Origin: Anammoximicrobium sp964486845
GTDB lineage: Bacteria; Planctomycetota; Planctomycetia; Pirellulales; Pirellulaceae
Length of the DNA stretch: 64,000 nucleotides
Direction of reading: 5' to 3'
Assembly: GCA_964486845.1 (NCBI GenBank)
Contig: CAZAQY010000005.1
Span: 1 to 64,000, forward strand
Shown: positions 33,794-42,100 of the stretch, in pieces
Numbering within the stretch: the first letter of the stretch is position 1
How the letters are laid out: every line of letters begins with the position of its first letter
Position numbers and translations under genes: made by a program
Notes under the pieces: model-generated
The model's database searches: none
What the model saw: the letters and a program-made list of their open reading frames with translations, nothing else
What the model was told of the DNA's origin: nothing

Positions 33794-34798
33794 ATGCGTC
33801 TGTTGATGATGGGCACCGGACCGTTTGCGGTTCCGACGTTTGCTTCGCTGTTGGATTCGGAGCATGAAGTGGTAGCTCTGGTCGCTCGGCCCGTGCCGCC
33901 GCCCAAGGGCCGCGTCAAGTCGCCGCTGGCCCCCATGCGCGACTTGGCCGCCCAACGCGGCGTGCGGATTCTGGAGCCGGACGATATCAACGCGGAGGAA
34001 TCGCGCCGGGCGCTGACGTCGCTTGATTTCCAATTGTTGGTCGCTTGTGACTACGGACAGATTCTGAAGGCGGACACGCTGGCGCTCTCACCGCTGGGCG
34101 GCATCAACCTGCACGCTTCGCTGCTGCCCAAGTACCGCGGTGCGGCTCCGATCAACTGGGCGATCTACCACGGCGACGCGGAAACGGGCGTGACCGTGAT
34201 CCACATGACCGCGCGGCTGGACAGCGGGCCTTGCCTCGTGCAGCGCCGGATCCCGATCGGTCCCGATGAAGATGCGGTCCAATTGGAGCAGCGGCTGTCG
34301 CAGACCGGTGTGGATGCAGTCCACGCAGCGCTCGGAATGATCGCGCGGTGGGACGGCCAATCGCCGCTGGGCGCGCCCCAGGACCCTGCGGCGGCGACCA
34401 AGGCCCCGCGGCTGAAGAAGACTGACGGCGAGGTCGATTGGACTCGATCCGCCCGGCGGATTACGAATCAAGTCCGGGCCTTGAAACCGTGGCCCGGTAC
34501 GTTCTCGACGTGGCGGCGACCGCAGGGTGAAGCCATGCGCCTGATCCTGGATCGCGCTTCGGTGGCCGCCGATACGGAACGCGGCGGCCGGCCGGGCGAT
34601 GTCGTGCTGGCGGACAAATCGCGCCTGCTCGTCGCCACCGGCGACGGCCTGTTGTCGCTGGACCGAGTCCAACCGGCCGGCAAACGAGCGATGGCCATCG
34701 ACGAATTCCTTCGCGGGCACGCCGTGGCCGTCGGTGACCGGTTCTCGGCGCAGCCCTCCGCGAGCGCGGGCACAGAAAGATGGCCGACGAGGAGCTGA
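33794..34798 (+). CDS. fmt: Methionyl-tRNA formyltransferase
   Basis: It transfers a formyl group from 10-formyl-THF to Met-tRNAi for initiation. The N-terminal Rossmann-like domain opens MRLLMMGTGPFAVPTF. The active-site signature is GGINLHASLLPKYRGAAPINWAI, with Asn, His and Asp-type catalytic positions (TVIHMTARLDSGPCL). The C-terminal OB-like domain starts about residue 210 (VRALKPWPGTFSTW). The 334 residues are close to usual (about 315). AGGAG upstream supports ATG 33794. The last codons and the TGA stop lie within a GAGCTGACAG repeat, so the extreme C-terminus may have been altered by repeat insertion. No def gene is adjacent. Confidence 0.93.
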   Translation: MRLLMMGTGPFAVPTFASLLDSEHEVVALVARPVPPPKGRVKSPLAPMRDLAAQRGVRILEPDDINAEESRRALTSLDFQLLVACDYGQILKADTLALSPLGGINLHASLLPKYRGAAPINWAIYHGDAETGVTVIHMTARLDSGPCLVQRRIPIGPDEDAVQLEQRLSQTGVDAVHAALGMIARWDGQSPLGAPQDPAAATKAPRLKKTDGEVDWTRSARRITNQVRALKPWPGTFSTWRRPQGEAMRLILDRASVAADTERGGRPGDVVLADKSRLLVATGDGLLSLDRVQPAGKRAMAIDEFLRGHAVAVGDRFSAQPSASAGTERWPTRS

Positions 34799-34886
34799 CA
34801 GAAAAATGGGGTGACAGAAAAATGAGGAAGAAGCTGGAGTGATGATCTCTTCATTTTTCTGTCCCTCCATTTTTTGCCTTAGCTCT
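34791..34886. repeat. Imperfect inverted repeat of the GAGCTGACAGAAA family
   Basis: The left arm reads GGAGCTGACAGAAAAATGGG and onward to 34825. The right arm (34850-34886) is its imperfect reverse complement (TTTTTCTGTCCCTCCATTTT). The TGA of the left arm is the stop codon of fmt. It is related to the perfect inverted repeat at 29305-29412. Confidence 0.65.
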
Positions 34887-34912
34887 AACGGCCGAATGAG
34901 AAAGGAAAATGG

Positions 34913-35419
34913 ATGGATTCCAATAGCCCTCATCTGGCAATTCGCCAGATCGAATTCGCTCGCGGTTACACGCTGAGTTTGTTGGACGGACTGACCGACG
35001 AGGATTGGTTTCGGCGGCCGACCGAAGCGGATACGCACATCGCCTGGCAGATCGGACACTTGGCGATGGCCGAATACGGACTGTGCCTGTTCCGCATCCG
35101 TGGCCGGCAGCCCGAAGATCTGGATCTGATGTCCAGCAAGTTCCGCAAGCAATTCAGCAAAGGCTCGCAGCCCGAGCCGGAGCCGGCCAACAATCCGACG
35201 CCCGCTGAACTCCGCAGCGTGCTGGACCGCGTGCATCAGCAAGCGGTGAAGGAACTCGCCGCCTGCACCGAGCAGCAACTGGCCGAGCCGATCGACGAAC
35301 CCTTCGCGGTCACGCCGACCAAGCTGGGCGCATTGTTTTTCTGTTCGCACCACGAAATGCTGCACGCCGGCCAGATTGGGCTGCTCCGGCGATTGTTGGG
35401 CAAGTCACCGATGCGATAG
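34913..35419 (+). CDS. DinB-family four-helix protein
   Basis: The 168-residue protein has the DinB/YfiT metal-binding pattern: one His in IGHLAMAEYG (helix 2) and a second pair in HHEMLHAGQIG near the C-terminus. It has a four-helix, soluble layout with no signal or membrane segment. DinB relatives include bacillithiol-dependent transferases and DNA-damage-induced proteins of unknown action. No thiol-pathway genes are seen nearby, so the role is open. ATG 34913 has GAAAGGAAAATGG upstream. Confidence 0.85.
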   Translation: MDSNSPHLAIRQIEFARGYTLSLLDGLTDEDWFRRPTEADTHIAWQIGHLAMAEYGLCLFRIRGRQPEDLDLMSSKFRKQFSKGSQPEPEPANNPTPAELRSVLDRVHQQAVKELAACTEQQLAEPIDEPFAVTPTKLGALFFCSHHEMLHAGQIGLLRRLLGKSPMR

Positions 35420-35537
35420 GTTCTCTTGATTGCCGAGTCGCCGCCTTGCATCGCGCCGGCATCACGTTAGCGACCATTGTGTTTGCGGTTGGATGGTGCG
35501 AGAATAGGGGCAGTCACTATGGAGCCAGGAGTTCGTC

Positions 35538-36212
35538 ATGTCCATTGATACCGAGCCGGCAGCCGTCGAGACGCTGGCCGATTTTGTCGACCGACTCGGA
35601 GGTGTCCCGCTGGACCGAATCCGTTTTCGTCCCGTCCCCGGCACCGCTACGGAAAACGATGTATTGGAGATCGAGAGGCGAGAGAATCGGCTGTTTGAGT
35701 TGGTCGACGGGGTCCTGGTGGAGAAAGCCGTGGGGTATCGAGAATCGTTGTTGGCAGTGGCGATCGCGACCTGTCTGAACCAGTACGTCTTGCCGAGAAA
35801 CCTGGGGCTCGTGACCGGCGAGGGAGGGATGTTGCGCCTGTTTCCGGGATTGGTACGTATTCCGGACGTGGCGTTTGTCCGATGGGAGAGTATTCCCGGC
35901 GGTCAGGTCCCGAAAGATCCGATCCCCGACTTGGCGCCCGATTTGGCCGTAGAGGTATTGAGCCGCAGCAATACACCACAGGAAATGAAGCGAAAGCGAA
36001 ACGAATACTTCGCTGCGGGCGTGCGAGTGGTTTGGATGATCGACCCCGAAGCTCGCGCCGTGAGCGTGTTCACGGCGCCGGCCGAGTCCAAACAGCTAAC
36101 CTCCGCGGACACCTTGACCGGGGCTCCGGTCTTGACCGACTTCTCCCTGCCGCTGAGTGAACTATTCAACCACCTGGACCGCCAGGCGGACAGAGAAAAC
36201 CAAGCCACGTAG
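35538..36212 (+). CDS. Uma2 family (DUF820) PD-(D/E)xK nuclease-like protein
   Basis: The 224-residue protein matches Uma2: start region FELVDGVLVEKAVGYRES, PDVAFVRWE (Asp), PDLAVEVLSRSNTPQEM (Glu in the PD-ExK core) and RNEYFAAGVRVVWMIDPEAR. Uma2 proteins are abundant in planctomycetes and cyanobacteria and often flank mobile DNA, but their biochemistry is largely unknown. No partner toxin or transposase is adjacent. It is a single gene with flanking gaps of about 120 and 206 nt. Confidence 0.9.
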   Translation: MSIDTEPAAVETLADFVDRLGGVPLDRIRFRPVPGTATENDVLEIERRENRLFELVDGVLVEKAVGYRESLLAVAIATCLNQYVLPRNLGLVTGEGGMLRLFPGLVRIPDVAFVRWESIPGGQVPKDPIPDLAPDLAVEVLSRSNTPQEMKRKRNEYFAAGVRVVWMIDPEARAVSVFTAPAESKQLTSADTLTGAPVLTDFSLPLSELFNHLDRQADRENQAT

Positions 36213-36418
36213 CAATCTCGCCGATACTGCATGCAGCATCTGGGCATCTCTCAGGCCGGACAGCCCTCCCGTGCTGGCAATGACTTCATCGTGGATTTCG
36301 TAGACACTCAGCTAGGATATGCTTGACGCCGCGGACGACGGTAGCGTGTCGGGCCCGCTTTCGCTAGAATCCTCCAAGTTGGACAATTCACAAACTTGAA
36401 GAATGATTTGGGATTTCG

Positions 36419-39148
36419 ATGAGCCACACGACCACCACCGCCGGGACCTTTGATCCGTTTGGAGCCCGTGACACGTTTGAAACCGGCGCCGGCCCGGCTG
36501 GGATCTATCGGCTGGCCAAGCTGGAACAACTCGGATTGGGCCAGATCAGCCGTCTGCCCTACTCGATCCGCGTGCTGCTGGAAGCCGTGCTGCGAACGTG
36601 CGACGGCTACGAGGTGACGGAGGAGGATGTCAAGAATCTGGCGGCTTGGCAAGCGGAGGCCGTGGCGGAAATCGAGATCCCGTTCAAGCCGGCCCGCGTC
36701 GTGCTGCAGGACTTTACCGGCGTCCCGGCCGTCGTGGATCTGGCCGCCATGCGCAGCGCCATGCGGCGACTGGGCGGCGATCCGAAAAAGATCAATCCGC
36801 TGATCCCGGTGGATCTAGTCATCGACCACTCGGTCCAGGTTGACCGCTTCGGCAGTGACGACGCGCTGCAAGCCAACGTGAAACTGGAATTCGAACGCAA
36901 TCGGGAGCGGTACGAGTTTCTGCGTTGGGGACAGCGATCGTTCCAGAACTTCCGTGCCGTGCCGCCGAACGTGGGCATCGTACACCAAGTCAATCTGGAA
37001 TTCCTGGCCAAGGCGGTGTTCCTGGGACGCGACCGGCAGGGAACCGCGGCTTTCCCGGACACGCTGGTCGGCACGGACAGTCACACCACGATGATCAACG
37101 GCCTGGGCGTCGTCGGCTGGGGCGTGGGGGGCATCGAGGCCGAAGCGGTCATGCTGGGTCAGCCGCTGTACATGTTGATGCCCGAAGTCGTGGGCATGGA
37201 ACTCACGGGCCAACTCGCACCCGGCGCGACCGCGACGGACCTGGTCCTGACGGTCACCGAGATTCTGCGGAAGCAGGGCGTGGTAGGAAAATTCGTCGAG
37301 TTCTACGGTTCGGGCGTGTCGTCGATGTCGTTGGCGGATCGAGCCACGATTGCCAACATGGCACCGGAATACGGGGCCACGATGGGGTTCTTTCCGGTCG
37401 ACGCCAAAACACTGGACTACCTGCGGCGGACGGGCCGTACCGAGCAGGAGGTGCAGTTGGTCGAGCGGTACACGAAGGAACAGGGGTTGTTCCGCACCGA
37501 CGGCGCGCCGGCGCCGAAGTACACCAAGACGCTTGCGCTGGACCTGGGCACGGTCGAGCCGTGCCTGGCGGGCCCCAAGCGGCCACAGGACCGCGTGCCG
37601 CTGGCGCAGGTCAAGTCGTCGTTCGGGGCGGCCTTGCGGGCGCCCCTGAATCAACGCGGATTCGCGCTTGCCGAGGAAACGCTCGGCCGCAAGGCCACGG
37701 TGGTGGACAACGGCCGCACCGTGGAAATCGGCCACGGCGCTGTCGTGATCGCGGCCATCACCAGTTGCACCAACACCAGCAATCCGTCGGTGATGCTGGC
37801 GGCGGGGCTGTTGGCCAAGAAAGCGGTCGCCCGCGGGTTGAAGGTCAAGCCGTACGTCAAGACCAGCCTCGCGCCGGGCTCGCGCGTGGTCCAGGATTAC
37901 CTGGAAAAGGCCGGACTGATCGATCCGCTACGGCAGCTGGGCTTCCACATCGTCGGCTACGGCTGCACCACGTGCATCGGCAACAGCGGTCCGCTGCCGG
38001 AACCCGTGGCCAACGCGGTGACGCAGGGCGATCTGGTGGCCGCGGCGGTCTTAAGCGGCAACCGCAATTTTGAAGGCCGCGTCAATCCGCTGGTCAAAGC
38101 CAACTACTTGGCCAGCCCGCCGCTGGTTGTCGCCTATGCCTTGGCCGGGTCAACCGACATCGACCTGACGACCGAACCGATCGGCCAGGATCGCGACGGC
38201 CTCGACGTGTTTCTGCAAGACATCTGGCCGACGCGCGACGAGATCCAGGCGACCGTCGCCCAGGCGATCGATCCGGAGATGTTCCAGGCCCGCTACGGCA
38301 ACGCGTTCGAGTGCAACGAATTGTGGAACAAGATCCCCGTGAACGAAGGCGACTTGTACGCCTGGGACGAGTCGAGCACGTACATTCAGGAGCCGCCGTT
38401 CCTGGCAGGGTTAACCACGGAAGTGCGGCCCATTCAGCCGATTCAAAACGCCCGCGTGCTGGCGGTGCTGGGCGACTCGGTGACCACCGACCACATCTCG
38501 CCCGCCGGTTCGATCGGCAAAGACAGCCCGGCCGGCCGGTTCCTGATTGACCACGGCGTCCAGCCGGCGGACTTCAACAGCTACGGCGCTCGCCGCGGCA
38601 ACGACCGCGTGATGATCCGCGGCACGTTTGCCAATATCCGGATTCGCAACCAGCTGGCCGGCGGCAAGGAAGGCGGCTGGACGCGGCACCTGCCGGACGG
38701 CGAACTGCTGGCGATTTACGACGCGGCGATGAAGTACCGCCAAGAAGGCACGCCGCTGGTGATCCTGGCCGGCGCCGAATACGGTACGGGCAGCAGCCGC
38801 GATTGGGCGGCCAAGGGCACGTTCCTGCTGGGCGTGCGGGCGGTGATCGCGGCCAGCTACGAGCGGATTCACCGCAGCAATCTGGTCGGCATGGGCGTAC
38901 TGCCGCTGGAATTCCAGCAGGGAGAAACGTGGCAGTCGCTCCGATTGACCGGCGAAGAGGAATACACCATCGAAGGATTGGACGATCGCCTCCAGCCACG
39001 CTCGACGACCCACGTCACGGCCCGCGCCCCGGACGGTTCTGTCAAGACGTTCGCCGCTCGCGTCCGCATCGACACGCCGGTCGAAATGGACTACTACCGC
39101 AACGGGGGCATCCTGCAGACGGTGCTGCGCAAATTGCTGGCCGGCTGA
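36419..39148 (+). CDS. acnA: Aconitate hydratase A
   Basis: It isomerises citrate and isocitrate in the TCA cycle using a [4Fe-4S] cluster. The 909 residues fit AcnA/IRP1-type enzymes. The cluster cysteines are in TSCTNTSNP and GYGCTTCIGNSG. Other signatures are DSHTTMINGLGV, the swivelling domain SVTTDHISPAGSI, AEYGTGSSRDWAAKG and SNLVGMGVLPLEF. ATG 36419 is preceded by a short AT-rich stretch. It is probably transcribed alone; a GH2-like gene starts 47 nt downstream with its own signal peptide, so read-through is possible. Confidence 0.98.
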   Translation: MSHTTTTAGTFDPFGARDTFETGAGPAGIYRLAKLEQLGLGQISRLPYSIRVLLEAVLRTCDGYEVTEEDVKNLAAWQAEAVAEIEIPFKPARVVLQDFTGVPAVVDLAAMRSAMRRLGGDPKKINPLIPVDLVIDHSVQVDRFGSDDALQANVKLEFERNRERYEFLRWGQRSFQNFRAVPPNVGIVHQVNLEFLAKAVFLGRDRQGTAAFPDTLVGTDSHTTMINGLGVVGWGVGGIEAEAVMLGQPLYMLMPEVVGMELTGQLAPGATATDLVLTVTEILRKQGVVGKFVEFYGSGVSSMSLADRATIANMAPEYGATMGFFPVDAKTLDYLRRTGRTEQEVQLVERYTKEQGLFRTDGAPAPKYTKTLALDLGTVEPCLAGPKRPQDRVPLAQVKSSFGAALRAPLNQRGFALAEETLGRKATVVDNGRTVEIGHGAVVIAAITSCTNTSNPSVMLAAGLLAKKAVARGLKVKPYVKTSLAPGSRVVQDYLEKAGLIDPLRQLGFHIVGYGCTTCIGNSGPLPEPVANAVTQGDLVAAAVLSGNRNFEGRVNPLVKANYLASPPLVVAYALAGSTDIDLTTEPIGQDRDGLDVFLQDIWPTRDEIQATVAQAIDPEMFQARYGNAFECNELWNKIPVNEGDLYAWDESSTYIQEPPFLAGLTTEVRPIQPIQNARVLAVLGDSVTTDHISPAGSIGKDSPAGRFLIDHGVQPADFNSYGARRGNDRVMIRGTFANIRIRNQLAGGKEGGWTRHLPDGELLAIYDAAMKYRQEGTPLVILAGAEYGTGSSRDWAAKGTFLLGVRAVIAASYERIHRSNLVGMGVLPLEFQQGETWQSLRLTGEEEYTIEGLDDRLQPRSTTHVTARAPDGSVKTFAARVRIDTPVEMDYYRNGGILQTVLRKLLAG

Positions 39149-39195
39149 CGAGCGGGAGAGGCAAGACGACGCGAACAGGTACCGGAGAACATGTC

Positions 39196-42100
39196 ATGAA
39201 CGGGCACTGTCGATTCTGGACGGTGGTTGTCATCGTTTCCGCGATTTGGCTGATCCAGTCGGTTTGTGAGGCACAGGTCGCCGCAAGTTTGCCTGAGGGC
39301 GTCAAAGCGGTCTGGGATCTGGCCAAAGCCGATCGCGCGACGACGCCGACGCGAGAACGGGTTTGCATCAACGGTCTCTGGCAGTGGCAGCCGGCGGACG
39401 CAACGAGCGATCGCGTCCCGGCCGGAGACTGGGGGTACTTCAAGGTCCCCGCAGCCTGGCCGGGGATTACCGACTATATGCAAAAGGACTTCCAGACGGT
39501 GTATCCGCATCCAAGTTGGAAAGACGAGCGGCTTTCCGGCGTCACGGCGGCCTGGTATCAACGCCAGATTACGATCCCAGCCGGATGGACCGGACGCCGC
39601 ATCGCGGTCCAGGCGGAGTACTTGAACTCGTATGCGGTGGTGTATCTGGACGGGAAGCGAGTCGGCGAGATGCGGTTCCCGGCAGGCGAATTGGATCTCA
39701 CGGCGGTGTGCCGCCCGGGAGCCACGCACGTGCTGAGCGCACTGGTGGTGGCCATGCCTCTGAAAGGCGTCAGACTGTCCTACAACGACAGCAACGCAGC
39801 TCGCGAAGTGCAAGGTTCCGTAGCTCGGCGCGGGCTGTGCGGCGACGTGTACCTGGCCGCCACCCCCGCCGGCGCGCACGTCGCGGACAGCAAGGTGGAT
39901 ACCTCGGTGCGCAAGGGTCGGATCACGTTCGAGGCCGCGCTGCAGGACCTTGCGACGGACGCGCCGTACACGCTGCGCGCCCAGGTGAGCGACAAGGGCC
40001 AAGAGGTCAAGACGTTCACGAGCAAGCCGTTCCGTGCCAGCGACCTGCGCGACGGCCGCATCGTGCTGGCTGAGAAGTGGCTGCCGGAGAAGTTGTGGGA
40101 CACGCACACGCCGCAGAACACGTACCAGTACAGTATCTCGCTGCTGGACGCCCAAGGCGAGGCGCTGGACGTGACCAGTCCCGTGCCGTTCGGGTTCCGC
40201 GAGTTCTGGATCGACGGCCGAGACTTCTACCTGAACGGCAGCCGCATTTTCCTGAGTGCGGTGCCGCTGGACAACGCCCAGATCGGCGCTGCGCTGGCCT
40301 CGTACGACGGGGCGCGGGAGAGCCTGAAGCGACTCCGGAGTTTCGGCATCAACTTCGTCTACACCCACAACTACAGCTGTCAACCGGGAGCCCACCTCAG
40401 CTTTGCCGAAATCCTGCGGGCGGCCGACGACGTGGGGATGCTGGTCTCCCTGTCGCAGCCCCACTTTGGCGATTACGACTGGCAGACGTCGGATGCCGAC
40501 CAGACGAACGATTACGCACGGCATGCGGAGTTCTACGTGCGCATGGCGCAGCCTCACCCCTCGGTCGTGATGTACTCCACCAGCCACAACGCCACGGGCT
40601 ACAACGAGGACATGAACCCGGACTTGATCGACGGCATCTACGACGAGCGCAGCCCGTGGGCGATGAACAACGTCCGGCGGGCCCTGCGGGCCGAGGCGAT
40701 TATCCAGCGTCTGGATCCCGGCCGCATCGTGTACCATCACTCGTCGGGCAACCTGAGTTCGATGCACACGAGCAACTTCTATCCCAATTTCGTCCCGATC
40801 CAGGAGCTTTCCGATTGGTTCGAGCACTGGGCGACGCAGGGCGTCAAGCCCTTCTTTGCGTGCGAATACGGAGCGCCGTTCATGTGGGACTGGGCCATGT
40901 ATCGCGGCTGGTTCAAGGGTCACCGGGAATTCGGCAGCGCCGTCGTTCCCTGGGACTTCTGTCTCGCGGAATGGAACGCTCAGTTCCTGGGCGACGCTGC
41001 GTTTCGGATCAGCGACCAAGAAAAACGCAACATCCGCTGGGAAGCCGGGCGATTTCGCAGCGGCAGCTTGTGGCACCGTTGGGACTATCCGCATCAGCTG
41101 GGTTCGTCTGACTTTGACGAACGCTACCCCGTGCTGGCCAAGTACCTGACCGACAACTGGCGCGCTTTCCGCACGTGGGGCGTGTCGGCCATCTCGCCGT
41201 GGGAGCATCACGTGCTGTGGAAATTGCGCCCCGGTATGGACCGGAACCGCCGGGTCGAGTTGACGACCGACTGGGAGCGCCTCCAGCGGCCGGGTTTCAG
41301 CCCCGATTACCTCGAAGAACGGTACGAACGCATGGACTTGGCTTATGAGCCGAGCGACTGGGTTGCCACGCCGGGCGCCGAGGCCATGTACCGGAACAAC
41401 CGGCCGCTGCTGGCCTACCTGGCGGGCAAGCCCGCGCGATTCACGAGCCAGGACCACAATTTCTTGCCGGGCGAGACGGTCGAAAAGCAGATCGTTGTGA
41501 TCAATAATTCCCGCCTGCCGGTGACCTGCGCCTGGTCATGGTCCTTGGCCCTGCCGCAGCCGGTTGGAGATACGCAAGAGGTCCGTGTCGAGACGGGGCA
41601 GCAGGCGCGGATTCCGCTGTGCGCGCCTGTGCCGAAGAACCTGCCGCCGGGCTCCTACGAACTGACCATGACGGCTCGTTTCCGAACGGTTTCGAACGGA
41701 ACCGGGGAAGATGTCGAGACGCAAAAAGACCAGTTCACCATCCATGTGTTGCCGCCGGTCGCCGCGTGCGAATCGGCTCTCAAGATCGCGCTGTTCGATC
41801 CGCAGGGCCAAACGGGCAAGCTCTTCGAGTCGCTGGGCGTGCGCTGCCAAGGCGTGGAAGCCAATGCCGACCTGTCCGGTTACGACTTGCTGATCATCGG
41901 CAAGGCAGCCTTGACGGCGGACGGGCCGGCGCCCGACATTCGCCGCGTTCCGGACGGACTCAAGGTGCTGGTCTTCGAGCAGACATCGGAGGCACTGGAG
42001 AAGCGATTGGGGTTCCGCGTCCACGAGTACGGCCTGCGGAACGTTTTCCGGCGGATCTCCGATCATCCCGTCCTGAGTGGACTTGACGACGATCATCTGC

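Noticed and set aside
39094..41457. 787-codon minus-strand frame opposite the GH2-like gene
   Set aside because: The GH2 motifs and signal peptide fix the plus strand as coding; the minus frame is a GC-rich shadow.
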